From: Rallus limicola
Taxonomy: Eukaryota > Chordata > Aves > Gruiformes > Rallidae
DNA length: 64,000 bases
Direction of reading: 5' to 3'
Assembly (NCBI GenBank): GCA_022605955.1
Contig: JAKCOZ010000003.1
Span: 40,078,761 to 40,142,760 of the forward strand
The notes beneath the pieces were generated by a model. That model did not search any database, had not been told where the DNA came from, and was given only the letters and a program-made list of their open reading frames with translations. Positions 1 through 14,800 of this stretch are shown one piece after another; position 1 is the first letter of the stretch, and each line of letters starts with the position of its first letter. Both the position numbers and the translations under genes were made by a program.

Positions 1-3000
1 AATCTGTAATTTATTCCGATCTTCTCTGATTTGATACTTGGAAACAGTTTTTCTTGGGTGGAACTGGAAACTTATTTCAAACTTCAAAGAACAGCAGAAC
101 ATAAGATTTTTTTTAGAGTTACCGTAACAAATTATGATCAACCACAGAAGTTGCATTATAGTGTGTCAGATTAAAAGTGAATACATACTATTTTACCAGA
201 AAGACTGAATAATCCAACAGTGATTGGTCTACATTTTCCTTTCACTTTTTAATATTCTCTTACGAATCTCTATCCAGTGTATTACTGCCTGAAAGTAACT
301 TCAAATAGGTGATAGCAACAGTGGAGTTTTCTCTGCCAGCAGTACGCATTTAAAAAAAAAAAAAAAAAGAAATTGCAAGCATGCTATGCTATTTAAAATG
401 AGACTCTAAGGCACCACAAGAAGAAACCCTTTATAAATCAAGGGCACAGTGTATACAGTAAGTCACTTACAGAACTGAACAGAGCTGTTGTTAAAATCTA
501 CTAATCCATTTTTGGCATGAACTGCAAACAGACGAGATACTTATAACCTGTATTTGTAAACTAGTGTTGCTACAGCTACCATTCCTGTGATCTCAGGCAA
601 ACTCTGAAGCATATTGGTTCCTTTCTGAAAAGCTTAAATATGTGGCCTCCCCACACATCCCCGTAGCTATGGCCAGTTGAGTCATTCTCACAGCAGATAA
701 ATCTTTCTGACTGCACTTTATTCTGAGGGTGGGCAAGCACTATGTATCACAGGATCTCTTTCGTTTCATTAAGAGCACAACAACCTATTCTCCATTGAAC
801 AGATTTTTTAGTTTTCCCTTCACATTTTTCCTTAATTATGATAAAAGACAGTAACTTGAACAGGCATAAATCCTGTTCAAGCAAACATATGAAAATAAAA
901 GGGTTAACAATGAAGGCAGAAAGTTAGACAAGTGACCTCTCAATTACAAATATATATAATATACCACTAAAGCACTGACAAGTGAAAAATTGTTCATTCC
1001 TCAGATTAGCACTAGTATCATTAGAAAAATTAAAACAAACCCACAAGCATGTTTATTTTGATTAACATGCTTTGCCTACAATGTAATTATTCAGTTAAAA
1101 AATTATCTTGACTTTTACTCCAATAGCACACCTGCTCCCAGAGAAAAACATTTTCTTTGTAATATGCCATTTATTTTGGAAACTCTGGAGCCTGACCAGC
1201 ACCTCAATTTGCCAAATAAACTGGGAAAAAATGTGATATTGGGACTGATACCAGAAGGGAAAGATACGACTGTAATAGTTAGACTATATGTCACATGTAA
1301 TACAAGATATATGAAGGACAGGATCAGCATCTCACTCACTGTGTACAATCAGCATTCTCACTCATTGTCAAGTCCAAGAACTGGCACGACAAAATGCAGT
1401 TTTAACTTGGTTTAGTTGTTGGAACCAATACTCACCTTAAGTAGCTACACTGCAGCAGAGCTGGTCACTATTCACACAGAAACAACCACCAACTACTTTT
1501 TAAGCTGTGAATGGGCTGCCTGTATTTTAACCCACTCAAAGCATGTTGAAGCCAGACACCAGCTCCACCCATCTTTGAGAAGATGAAGATGCCAATATCC
1601 CAAATGACTCACCTCTTAGCAAACTGGAAAAAGTGGAAGAGGAAGAACGTGGTCTCAGCAGAGAGAGGATGCACCAGCAGACTAGACATAGGTGCAGATG
1701 AGTAGAATTTATGACAAAGATATAAAGAGAATGTATATGACTCCTCCTCTGGGATGTAGGCATGAGGTATTGTGAGACATAGTGGGGGAAGACAGCAAGG
1801 GAAAGAAATTTGCGCACTGAAATTTGGAAAATACTGGAAACATGGATGAGGTATGTAGAATACATCTTAACTGAAAAGGCATTGAATCTTTCAGAGCAGA
1901 AAAGGCCAGAGGCAATTCATTGGCCCTGAGAACAAATGAAATTGCAAGGGTCATGTCCACGTACTTGAAATCTCTTCTCTCACCCCCAAAGAGGCTGGTC
2001 AAATCAAACCTCACCCTGGGAACAGGCCTTACCACACTCTCCCCCCTCTACATTATACTCTTGCACTGCCAGACCCACAGACTAAAAATATGGCAGAATG
2101 CATGTTCCCCAGTAAACCACAGCCAACTGCAGGCTGGTGTTCCAAGCCGCACCTTCTTGTAAGGACATTACCCAAGCCGCTGCTGTGAAAAAGCATTGGA
2201 TAATGAGGAAAGAAAACAGGGATAAAAATTTGCTATTAAAGACAACCTAAGAGAGTCAGGAGGAATGGGAATATCACAGACAAAGACCTTTGTGGGCACA
2301 ATATGTGGATTGTATAGGTTTATGCAACAAGGACAGTGTGCAGACCCTTTAAAGTACACAAGTGGTCCATTCTTCCCATAAGCAGAAGTAGCTGCCACTA
2401 CCAAAGACAAGGTCCATCAATCATTACGCTGAGCTTCCCCACGGAGTCTCTACAGTTGTGTCTGGTTTGTAGTTAGTATCTTCTTTGCATACCTAACACC
2501 AAGATACTAGTTTTTAAGACTATGATGTCGCTATATGAAAAAGATAGGTTGGGTTAATTGATTAAAGACACTTCTGTGGTTGCTTAAGTTAAAGATACTT
2601 CTTAAAGCTGAATAAAATGTTGAATGTTCAAACTACACATGTCTAAAGGACCAGAAATCCATTGGGGTTTGGGGTTTTTTTGGCCAATCTGGTGTGCATT
2701 ATTTCAGGCAGTGTAGAACTGCCTCTGGCTACAGTTACAGAGTAGACTTTAAATGAAAACTGGTGTTGGTCTGCATAATATTTTGTGCACCTGGGAAAAA
2801 TATTTACCCAAGCAACAGCCAGATTTGTGGCCACCAAACATGTTGACAACTCACTTGCATTATGTTCAGTGGAATCTTTGAAATTACAAGCAGATACTTA
2901 CTCTATTTAAACTAACTTCTCTCTAACATTTACAAACAAAATTTAGCAAAATAAATATCATATTGAATTAGCAACTAGGGTATTCACACAGTGTGGTCAA

Positions 3001-4657
3001 ATTCACTACCCAGGTACTCTCATAGCATGTATTTTCAATGTGATTTTTACAATGACAATTTAGGTTTACATGCATCACACTTGTAATTAGTTTTCCCCCA
3101 TTAGGCATTTAATAACTTTATAATGTAAACATATCCTTAAGGTTTCAATATCTTTAATATGAATCCATCGGTTTTAAAAGTGATATACAGACTTATGCAC
3201 ACCAGTATTTTTCCAGAACAAGTACTCTTGATATGCCATACCAGTTTTGCAGTAATTCAATATCCAAATGCTGGACTTTCAGGGGGTGTGATGCTGTACA
3301 GAAACAAGAGTAGAACCAGCAATGCTTCCTTATCAGGAAAGTAGACATTTTAAAGTACTAACATTCTTCATTTATATGGAAAGTGTAATATATAAACAAA
3401 CATACATTCCTGTGCTGTCATGTGGTCCAAACATATCCCTGTTAATATTAGTGCACTTCTGCATCCAACTTCTAGAATATTTGAGACACTGGGGAAGTTT
3501 TTGTTAATGCAAACTGAATATGAGCCATTTAAATTAGAGATTATGTTTTATTTTTCTTTCCTGCCATTAAATAAAATATGACAGCCACTTCAAATCCACC
3601 CAGAGCTAAATTACAGTTTACACTGTTCCTTTTCCCACATGTTAAAAGAGCACTTTTTGTAAAAGAATTCTACTAAAGAACATCTCTGTTACAGAAGTGC
3701 ATTTAGGTACCTTCCTAATTCTGAGATAAATACAATCTCCTAAGTTAGTAAGGCACTAAATCTGTAAAAAGTTTATTGAAGAAAGTTTATTGAAGAAATT
3801 CTGAATGGCATCTACAAAGTTTCCACTGACATATACAGACATTTTTCCCAACCAAGTGGAAATGTCCCTTCTCAACAAGAGTAAAATTAGAATTGTAGAT
3901 AGAACCCAAATTTACACACTGGAGTGCAGCTGTCTCAAGCCACATCAAAAAACATCCTCAGCACATCATCAGTGCTGCCCTGCTCTTTAGCCACATGATC
4001 CTTGGAGTAATTGCCTTTTCAAAGAGCTGAGACTGTAAGTTACCTCTGACAAATTGACTTTTGTTTTGTCTTCTAATGTAAGAACACCAGAGATGCCATT
4101 TAAAAGTACATTAAAGCGATCATTTATTGTCCCCCAGTGACCACACTGCCTCGACTACACCCAATCCAGTAGACAAGCCATCCTTTACTACTTCTGACCT
4201 GCAATTTATTTATATGGATAGGTAACCCTAGCTGAGGCAGAGAGAAGTTACTATTGCCACTAGGAAAGGTGGGCTAACATTGATTGCAGCAAATGTCAGC
4301 ACAGTAGCCCATGAAAAAACATGCTCAGGTTGCAGGGGAAAAATTTTCATAAAACCCCTAATTATTTCTGAGGAAACCTGATGCAGAAGTAGGTCTATTC
4401 TGACATCATCATAATGGGAATATAATCTTCCAGAACATATAATATTAGGAATACAGAAACTTTATAAATTACTACCTAAGATCTTTTCACAACCTTATGC
4501 ACTTTTATCCAAAACATATCTTTGGTCCCAGAAGTTACACTGTGTTAATGAGAACATAAAAGTCTAATCAAGCACTTTTCTTCAAATTTCAGATCTAATT
4601 TTTTAAAAAATTGTACATACTGTTAAATTTATAAAAATCCTTTCAAATCAATGCATC
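1..4657. other. AT-rich intron or intergenic DNA, nothing recognised
   Basis: No frame here has a recognisable protein motif, and I see no repeat family signature. The region is AT-rich with short homopolymer runs such as the A-tract near 352-368. A small 14-bp tandem repeat at 3769-3796 is listed separately. It could be intron of the gene whose first exon lies at 39.3 kb on the minus strand, but nothing in the sequence proves that. Confidence 0.5.
3769..3796. repeat. 14-bp perfect tandem duplication
   Basis: The unit AAGTTTATTGAAGA occurs twice head to tail with no mismatch. It looks like a replication-slippage duplication in AT-rich sequence. No function is apparent. Confidence 0.85.
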
Positions 4658-4832
4658 TCATAGAACTGCAATGACCTCAAAGGCTATCTAGTCCCAACAC
4701 CCTGCCATGGACAGGGACACCCTCTCCTAGACCAGGTTGCCCAAAGCCCCATCCAACCTGGCCTTGAACACTGCCAGGGATGGGGCAGCCACAACTTCTC
4801 CAGATAACCTGTGACAGTCTCTCTTACCACCA
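4658..4832 (-). mobile_element. CR1 LINE, 3' end fragment
   Basis: Read on the minus strand, this is the conserved 3' untranslated end of an avian CR1: 'ccctggcagtgttcaaggcc', 'ggttggatggggctttgggc', 'gagggtgtccctgtcc', then the 'gaggtcattgcag' tail. Only about 175 bp remain, which is usual because CR1 copies are 5'-truncated at insertion. The terminal ATTCTATG repeat has decayed to 'gttctatgag'. No coding capacity remains. Confidence 0.9.
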
Positions 4833-7380
4833 TCCATGGAGGTGAAGCTATTGCATCCATATGATATGATTATGCCTTTTAGGAGAATACATTAGAAAAC
4901 ATTCAGCAGAAACACTGCAGAAAGAATCAGAACTGCAAAGTGAGAGTGACCAAGATCTTCACTCTTCAGGTCTCAATCTAGTTTAAAGGCTAGACAGGCA
5001 GCTCAGTCAGTGTTCTAACAGCTGCTGAGGATTCATTCTCAAGAACAGTTAGAAATGAAAAGCTCTTGGATGTCCCTAACGTTTTTAATTATCCAAACCT
5101 ACTTCATACATACTACTCTGTTTCTGAAAGATATGAACTAGCCAGACTATTTAGTTATTTCTTAATAATTATGTATCATTAATTCCTGTATGCTGCCTTT
5201 TCAATTCTTTATTTAACTGGGGAAGAAATAATAAAGATTATAGTAACACTAAAATCTTATGCTAACCTCAGTTATTTAGTAATTGTTGGATTAGAAGCAA
5301 GCAAGGCTTTCTTTTTTCTTTTCTTCTTCTTTTTGTTTTGGTTTGTTGTTTTGGGGTTTTTTTTTGAGGAGGGGAGGGGGTTTATGACCTTAAGAATCCA
5401 TTTGGGAGAAGAAAGAGACATTAATTTTTGGCAACAAGAAACACACTCTGAAATCTGTGCTTGGAACAAAAAAGAAATTTCTAGTGCAATAATGGAAAAC
5501 ATAATCCCATCATTCAAAAAAGCAACCAAAAAAAGCTGAAAACCAATTGAGCCCCACATTCTTAAAACAGTGAATCACATATATATCTTCTGTCCTGGAA
5601 ATTCTTTACATCAATTCAAAAGCAATGATTTACCAATATCCTATACAAACCTGGAAAGTGTGCTGGGTTTTTTCATAAAGTTATTTGCTTTAATTTTAAA
5701 ATAAATTGCCTGTTCCTTTTACCTTGATCTTCTGCTTGCAAAATGACACCCTTACAGTTGGAAAGATAATATTAAAAAAAACTGAATGCAAATATTTTCA
5801 TCCCAGAATGACACCTGGGATAATACAGTATTATGACTCTAAATACGTTTACAATTGCTGTCTGCAACCCACAGGCAGTAAAACTACCACAGCTTACAAA
5901 GACTGCAAAGAAGCATGAAATTCGGAGCCCAACTTTCTATCTAAGAAGAAACACCCAAAAGATACAGACTGGAAGTCGTTAGTTTTCCTCTGTGCCATCT
6001 CATCAATATCCTACATGAGACAGATGTGGGGAGCGGTACAACTTCCCGCTCACCCAGATGCGTACAATTTCTCCCCCAAATCCAGCAGCCAGAAGGAATG
6101 TTTACACTTTTACTAGGAAACCAACATCCAACAGAAGTGCCCACACTCATGGAATGGAAAGTGATGAGGCTGATGGGAGAAAGAGTAAGGCACCATCCCA
6201 TACAACCAGCCTCCAAACATGGTCTTTATACCTTAAGACACAGAAGGGTAAAATCTGATCAAACTGAATCTGTTCAGCTTCTAAAGGTTTCTCTTGAAAT
6301 GCATATAAAGAAAATGAGGTTGGAGCATATGCTGTACGTTCCAGCTCTTTGGAGCCCTTAGCACTTCAAGACTAAGCTGCTCTTCTAGGGGAAAAGAAAC
6401 AAAAGAAAACAACCAAAACAAAACAAAAAAGCCAACACCCACAAACCACACACTCTCAGAAACAAAGAAAACCCTTACATGATTCTCTCTGCATGCGGGA
6501 ATGATCAACTCTATGGCAATCAAACCAGATAAACAAGCTTTTGCTATTTATAGTTCATAGTCCACAGATGTTCAGAAAGAAGTTTTTGTATAAATGAAGT
6601 GGGGAATTAAAAAAATAGACATCCCAGTGTAAGAACTGGAAGCCAACTAATCTGATCTGTTGTTTTCAACAAATCACTACTTCATATATTGATTCTTTGA
6701 GAAGGCATCACACATACATCTTCAGATATGAATATACTTCGTTTCATCCTCTGCTATGAAACCAGAGCCCATGTGCCATAAATTCAGCAGGCTTAAACAG
6801 ATCAGGTTTGTACATCATGTGAACAAAATAAAAATCTGAAGAAAAAGGAAAGGTCCGTATGAAGCACTCTTTTACACATAAGTTCAAGGTGTTACTTAAA
6901 AGCAATAGAATCACAAGGGTCTTGTTCAGATGACTTCATGCAACCATATCTAAAACATTGTTCTGCTGCTTCTGCTTGGCTTTCCAACTGACTTAGTCAG
7001 TATACGTATACTCAGGTTTAAGGCTAGTGATGGAATCTTTATTAACATTTTTAATTTCTCTGTATATAGGTCTGTCACCAAGTTTAACTTCTCTCATCTT
7101 TTTTAAATAGTGTGTTTTTCTACCATACCTATCTGAGAGGTTTGGTTTTTTTCACTTCTCTGTGTATTTTCTTTTTGCTGAAAGAATTATATCTGTCATT
7201 AGCATGCGATCTTATAGTCTTGCAAGCTTTTAAAATATTTTTATATCCTTCCAATGTGTGGGAATTTTTATGGTCAGTTCAATATACTTTAGCACATCTC
7301 CCTAAACAGGAACATTGTGGAAGTAAAAGTGTGCTCGCGATGTTCCTTGTGTACATGGAAAAATGTGGCAGGTAGGTATC

Positions 7381-7558
7381 ATTTAAGCACTTTAAACAAA
7401 TAGCTCATTTTCAATTAGACACTGTGAAAACTAGAATCTGAAAAATGAAGCAAAAATATTCCAGAAATGCAAATATTCTCGCTGTGCAAAAATCTAATTG
7501 AAGCCTTTACAGTGACAGAACTTCGTGAAAATGAGCTATTTGTTTAAAGTGCTTAAAT
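7381..7558. repeat. Foldback element with 33-bp perfect inverted arms
   Basis: Bases 7381-7413 and 7526-7558 are exact reverse complements over 33 bp, starting ATTTAAGCACTTTAAACAAA on the outside. The 112 bp between them are partly palindromic as well: both halves carry a CACTGT(G)AAA-like block, and a smaller palindrome lies around AATATTCCAGAAATGCAAATATT. This shape fits a MITE-like or palindromic DNA transposon remnant. I see no target-site duplication, so the family is unknown. A fixed structural or regulatory palindrome is the alternative. Confidence 0.75.
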
Positions 7559-10500
7559 CTAATAGATCTATGTAGTCTCACACAACACAAAATAAAATTC
7601 TTGTCCCACCACAGACTGTATGTAAAAACAAAACATATTGTTTTCCTAAAACATATTCAAAATCAGGCTGGTAGTTTTACTTTAGACAATAACCGAATAT
7701 ATAATGATTTTATATCATCATTTTTGTGAGTTCATAGGATCTCAGTTCAAAAAAAATGTTTTAAACATCTTTTACAAATATTGTACACAGGAAATATCAA
7801 AAGTACATTTTATCTTCGCCTCAGACAACATTTAAACATTATGACCACTTGTATACTATCAAGCCTCCAGACAACACCCAAATCCCAAGAATACCAAGTT
7901 GTTTGCCCGTCAGTTGATAGTGGTAATTGCATGCAGGCTGCAGGAGGTATACATCCATTTTCCCAGGCCCAGTTAACTTTCTGAAATGGCCTGCTAGCTG
8001 TAATAAGAGTTTTCCATTAATGCACCTTCAAACTCCATTTCCTGTTGTATTTAAAATCCTGCCAAAGGAATATTTCAAAGTAGAACGCAGGATGTAAGCC
8101 TACAACGGAAAGTTCATTGGGGGCTTCCAAAATCACAAGAGCAGACGTGCTAATTTAAATAATAAGATATGAAATTGTTTATTGAAGAAATATGGACTGC
8201 GACATGCAGGAGGGTCTCAGAAACAATGCTAACAGTGTTGCAGCCCCTGGAGACTTGATTTTACTTTTACATAAAAGCTTGTTACTGAAATAAAGCACAA
8301 CTGGTCCTGGAATCGTCTTACCTGTGCTTCTCTCACTTTAGTATTTGTAGTAAAACAGGCTTTGAATAGAAGTACTTTAAATACCACTTGTTACATGCTT
8401 CACAGGGAGATTTTGAGCCCTCCATGCTAACGGGTACCTGGCCCAGTCCTCAGTGAAGCCAACACGGAGATACGTCATTGGCATGAGTGGGATCAGAGCC
8501 CTGAGCTGCCTGCCTCCAGGTCCATCATCCAACATACACAGCAACCTCACACGCTGTGTATGTTGCAAGTCTCTTCCCATGGTGAACTGCAGCAACAGCA
8601 CTACAGCATTAGTTTGCCTTGTTCCTCTGGTTCGTTAAATAAGCAACACAGAGTACCACTAAAAACTCTGTCTTTCAGTGACACTGCTTGACAAATAATC
8701 CGAAAAAGATATCTGAGGAGCCAACAAGGTATTTACGGGGAGAATGTGTTAGCAGTTCTCCAACAGCAGTTGCTATTCCTGGAAATGCCATGATCGCTAT
8801 ATATGAGAACAAAAGCTTTTGGCCATGCAGCACCAGTGAGCAGTAACACTGCCTGGTGCACAGAGTCAGCAACAGCTTCCGAAACTGACAGCATCTTCTC
8901 TCAACCTGGCAATGTAGATGCAAAGCACAAAATGACTGACACAGTGATCCTGCAACATGCAAGTGACTCCCTTACAAAATGAACAAAAGTGCATTTATAC
9001 ATCTAGGAACGTTAAATCCTTTTATCCCTTGCTTTACCAATACCATTTCTTTATGAAACATGCAAAATTGCAGGGAGATGCAGAATAAATGACTTGTGTG
9101 TCGAAAATTCTGTTTTCCAAGTGATTCTGAGGAGAAAGTTGCATTTGGATGTTGGATTCACTAAACAAATTCTGGAAGAAAAACCCAGTATGCAACAAAA
9201 TGAGTGAATGTAAAAACCTGTTCTGCTTCAGAGGCATAGACACAGAGCAAACAGTCTTCAAAGTACACAAAAATAAATGGAAAATTTACATGGGCTAATA
9301 GGAACATATGAACATAAGCATTTCTGCAAGAATGAACTAACAGAACTAAGGTCTGATTTGGGATTTAATGCAGTTTTGCTGCAACCCTTCAGAATAACTA
9401 CCACTGAATGTGACCTTTTTTGCAATTAATAAAAACCCTTTCTTTTTTAGATTGGATTTTTTTTGAAGTTAGCCATTAAAGAAAAAAATTAGAACAAGGA
9501 CAAATTTTCTGGGAAAGATATGCAGAATGGTTAACGAATTGTACCACAGGTCAGTGCTAGTTCTTCTAGTTTTCTTAGGAAAAGAATGTTTTGAATAATA
9601 CTTCTCATTACTCCTTCTAAAGAGAGATTTATTTCTTTCATCAGCTTAATATTTCTGTATGTAAAATGAAAAAGTCTGATTATTACTGAGAATATTAATT
9701 ACAAAATATTGAATACTTTTTGCAGAGGTTCCTTAGATTTCCCTTACCCATCCCCATCATCTTCACTACCATATTATTTTCATGTAAGAGGAAAATAAAT
9801 AATACACTATATTATTTTAAGATAGTTTCCATTTAAATTATACTAACTTGAAAGCATATCTTTTTTTGGAAAAAAAACCTAATCCCTCTGCAATTTTATT
9901 TTTCTTTAGACTTAGAATTAATTAAAACAAAACAGTGGGCTGTCCAAAACTGCATTCTTTCCACAATTTTCCCATCCTTCTATTACCATGCTAAAATACT
10001 GTACTCTTATGATATGGAATTCTTTCATCAGTCCTGACATGCATCTACTTTTCACTTGGCTCAGCCCCAGCAAACACAGTCATGCTGTACTACACATCAT
10101 TTCTCTGTCCCTAACCTCTTCTCCTCTAGGTAACATAGTTAATTTCAAAATACACCTTCCACTACAAAGCAGGACTCCCTGCTTCTGTAAGGATTAAATG
10201 ACAGGTTGAATCATTGATCCACAAAGAGAATTATGGTTTGGTTCACAAATACTCCTCTCTTTCAATCTCAATTTTGGCCAAACATGCTCTAAGATCTAGT
10301 CTGCCTAATTAATTGCCATATCCCGTTTCCATATCTTCATTGCTTTTGTTAAAGACCTAAACTTGTTCAATGATCCTTCAGGTTAATCAACTCTGCGGTT
10401 TTAATAAAAATTGTTACAAATAGATATGGAAAACATCGAGTCAAAATATTACTTCTGCTACAGCTATTGCCATTTGGAAACTTGGCCCACCACCATCAAT

Positions 10501-11746
10501 ATGATGGTAGAGAACAGAGATATAATTTTCCAGTTTCACAGCACCAGTAAAGCAAAAGATATATAAGTTTTTTTCTAATAATGCTAATAATTATATGCAG
10601 AGGCAGATCCTTGCAGAAAGTAAGTCTTCTGCTACCAAAAAACAGGGGGAAAATAATAATAATAATCATCATCCACATTTCAGAGAATAGGAATACTTAA
10701 AACTCTATTGAGTTTTCCTAAGCCTGTGGATTTAATCCAAAAATCCATGAAAAGAGTTACTCTAGATAAAATGCCAGTAGCCTTAGCCATGGTCATATTA
10801 AATTAAGTGCAATTTTGGGCCTCTATTTTTCATCCATCATGCTGAAACCCTAAATATGAAATTTTAACTTCATGTTACAGCTGCCTTTTCTTGAGGAGAA
10901 TATTGACTATACATATGGTTTGTATACAGAGGTCTCGTATGTCTCCTTCAGCTACCTCTTCCACTCCTTCTGGAAAGCTGTTCCACTGCAAGAGAGACAG
11001 CATCCACTAGTTCTAATTTAATTATATTGCTCTGTTTCATACTCAGTTTAGACACGGTCATGTTGATAAGCATACATCACGGTAGCTAGACGAATGAGAG
11101 GAAGACTTTAAGGAAAAAATGTTGAAAATATGTAATGAACATCAGAACTGTGACAACTGCCTTGGTGGCAGAAGCAGTAGAGGAAACAAACAAAGCCAAC
11201 AAACCACCCCCAAAAAACGACCCCACACCACCCAACCACAAAGGAATGAAGCTTACGGCTTCTTCATGAACTTGTCTAGGAACAGAATATGACATGATCT
11301 TATGTGGAATTCCACAAAAGCACTCCAAGTTGGAGCACCTAAACTACCCATACCTTTAGCAGGTGACATACTGGCACAGTGCAAGAAAACCAGTTGGAGG
11401 GATACTTGGGACTGAAGAGTTTTATACAGCATTGTAAAATGCAAAGGATACTCCCAGATGTGAATACAAAATGTGACATTAATCCTTTCTTTCTCTATAT
11501 CAGAATGTCATTATGGTAATACTTAGCATGAAATTAATACAGGACTTCAGATTTTTGCAAGCAAATTAATCCATAATTCCATTTCTGTTAAACAGTAATT
11601 TTTATTCGTATACACAAACATGAAATATTCCTGAAATCTTAATCCACATGGGAAGCAATGCACATGAAGTGGGTTTGTGTTTAGAGAAACAGTGGCAAAG
11701 ACCCTACTCAAGTTAGTATTCACAAAACATTTTCCTCCTGTGCTAT

Positions 11747-11774
11747 GGGGGGGGAGGGGAGGGGGAGGGGAGGG
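11747..11774 (+). repeat. G-run tract with G-quadruplex potential
   Basis: On the plus strand there are four or more runs of at least four G separated by single A, ending AGGG. This satisfies the usual G3+N1-7 four-run rule for an intramolecular quadruplex. It lies in AT-rich DNA with no promoter or CpG context, so a regulatory role is not indicated. Confidence 0.7.
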
Positions 11775-11829
11775 TGTAATTTAATAATTCCCTCAGGAAT
11801 CTATAGACAACAATAAATTAGTTGTCTCT

Positions 11830-11867
11830 TATACAAGTCTACTTTGTATACTTTGTAGACTTGTATA
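11830..11867. repeat. 13-bp perfect hairpin
   Basis: TATACAAGTCTAC (11830-11842) and GTAGACTTGTATA (11855-11867) are perfect inverted copies separated by 12 bp. No known element family is recognised. Confidence 0.8.
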
Positions 11868-14800
11868 CAATGTTTTTCCAAAACCAAAAAACCCAACGTG
11901 AATCATAAGAGAGAATTCCCAAAAGCATAGGGCTAATAATGCTTATGGCTGTATATTGTTACTGCGGGGTAAGATAAGGTGCATTAGCCCCAGGAACAAA
12001 CACACATTATGAATAATGCAAAAAACAGGTAAAACTGACACCACAAAGTGCTGACAGGTGAGGCAGAAACCCCCTCCAGGCAACAGCAACTCCTGAAAGG
12101 AGGAACTCCTCTCTGTGTGTATCCTTACCCTTGGATCTGCTTTTCCTTGTATCCTCTTCCTAGGACTTTATTTTCTGCCCCAACAGGCTGTCAGCCACAC
12201 GTGTCTTGTAAAGCTGGTACTTCATTTGCATTTTAGACACAGTAGGGAGCTGAACAAAGCAAGCAATGTTGAGGCAGCATGGCCACACTTGGACTCATTC
12301 ATTACCTCAGGCCTGTGTTGCATTTAGTTTCGAATTTTCGGTTTGTTGGTGTTTTGGAATTTTTTGGGTTGGTGTTTTTTTTTTTTTCTAATCAATAAGA
12401 TTTGCACAAGACCAGAAGACAGGGCTTGCAGTTCTTTGTAAGGGCTATGTAAGTTCTAACATTTTTGGAGATAAAGTAACTTCAGTTACTTGTCAAACCA
12501 AAGTTTAGTCTGCTGTCTAATGGTAATCTCTTTATCGCTGCCTTTCCACCTGTAACTGAATGGACACATTATAGGTTCTCATTAAGAAATTAAAGGAATG
12601 TTGGGTGCTTTTTGCCTTGAGAAGTAAATAAAAACAATCTCATTGTCAATATTATTAAACAACTGAAAACATTAGAGGAACCTAGGAAAAAAGGGCTTTT
12701 TTTTTTCTTAGTCAATTATATAAACAGATCAAGGCATACTCCCATTCTTTCGTTTAGGAAAAATCTTTAATGCTTTGTTTGCTCTGTTGTCAGAGATAAC
12801 ATTTTTTCCATTCAGGTTAAAGATAAACCTTATGGCTCTTGTGCAGATATATTATCAAAATTCCAAGCCTGATGTTTGACCTTAATCAGTAGAACCAGCC
12901 AAAGGACTTAGATGTATAATTTTCTCATGCCAATTTATGTTAACTTATGCTACGTGGTTAATATGAAAGCAAATGTTAAAGCAAGAATAAAAGCTCAACT
13001 ATATTTGCTCTGAACCACATGAAATTTACCAGAAAAAATGTGATTAAATCACTCTCAAAGCAGAACAAGAAAACATTTAATGTATCAAAATATAAAATAC
13101 ACTTGAGTTTACAATATAGAAGATTGTTATCATGGATAAAAACCCAAAAAAGCACTCTACATAAACAACAACATAAGTTTTGCTGTTCTGGTAAACACCT
13201 TGGATAGTATTGTCAGTAATGCAATACGCAGGTTATGCACCTAAGCAGGTCTTTCCTGTAATGTATTTAAATCCCCAGTCTAGCCTCTGGCAGTCTGTGT
13301 GAATCATCACCAACTTTGAAGATCTCTCTTGGAGATAAAACTTCCATGTTATGTCAGCAAGGTTTTTCCTCGTTTTGTAGCCAAAGCAAGAGAAAACTGA
13401 GACAAGCTCATACTGTGCTTAAATGAGTATGTACCCGATAAAATAATGATGGTGCTAATTATTCTAGATGGAATGGTTCAAAGACTGCCACAAAGATTTT
13501 ACACAGATCAAGACTCCTTTCCTCTGAAGAGGTAAAATACATTCATATTGAAATATTATTTTCAAACACTGCCAAGTAACACTGTGGGCACTGTTTCTAT
13601 AATAACTAAAAAAAAAGAACCAACGCCACAACAAAGGATTTTGTAATCTGAAGTGCCAAATTTAGCATTAAAGTGTCAGCAAAATGTATTGAGCTGTGTT
13701 TGAAAATCAAAATGGCTAGCAAGCTCACAAACTGTCAGCAGACCATCACATAAAAAAACACATTAGCCACAACAAACATCAACTTTTCTATGCCCTTTTA
13801 TACTCCCACTACAGAATGGCAAAGGCTGAATATACCTTTCAAACAGTTCCTACAACCACGTGTTACCATAACCAACTTCAGCGCTATCTAGTAACACAGG
13901 AAATCCTCACATGGATGTTGCCACACACACTTTTTGAGTAAGAGATTTTCCTCCAGTTGGGCACTGAGGAAGAGACACTGAGGTCAGATACTTGGGCATC
14001 ACTGTTCACAGTGCAGTACACAATGCAACCCATGAGGCGCTGTCTCCGAAGGTTTCTGAAAGCAGGGTAATGCTCATCTGAAGGTTTAGGTGGATCTTCA
14101 GAAGATCCTAAAAGAGTCCTATTATACATCCATGCATTAAGTTTACTTGACAAATGTCCACCTACATTCTCTTTTTCTATTTCAAAATGGAAAAAAGAAA
14201 AAAAAAAAAGGCTTTATTTAGGCCTCATCTTAGACTAACACTAATCCATTTAATTGCCTCATCACCATGTCAGTATATGTGCTATCTTATTAACCTTATC
14301 AACAACATTCTAGCCAAGAGACAATGGAGGAATCTCAGGCTTCAGTAGTGTCTAGCTCAGTATATGTATGATGCAAACCAACATAACATTCACAGAAACA
14401 GTGAAAGTCTGGTAAACTTCTGGTTCCTGAGCTCATAGAAGGCAAACAATGCTAAATGTTTTCCTCCCAGTCTTTCTTTAGAAGATAAGATACCAAGCTG
14501 TCACAACCACACCTAAACACTCTCGTTTCCAAAACTCCAACAACATAACTAGTAACTTATAAACAAACTTATAAAAAAAAAAACAAATCCACCACCAAAA
14601 AAAAGAAACCACCAAAAATCCAAACCCCACTATTCAGAATACAGGTGATCTCTCTTAGCAGAATAATCAATTACAACTAGTTCGTTCCAAGCAAAATTCA
14701 GCCTGAAAAACCAATCAGATGGTGTCACAGTAATCTGAGAACGCCAGGAAATGCCAGAGTTGTCAGGCCACCACCTTCTCAATAACATTTCCCCCAAATT

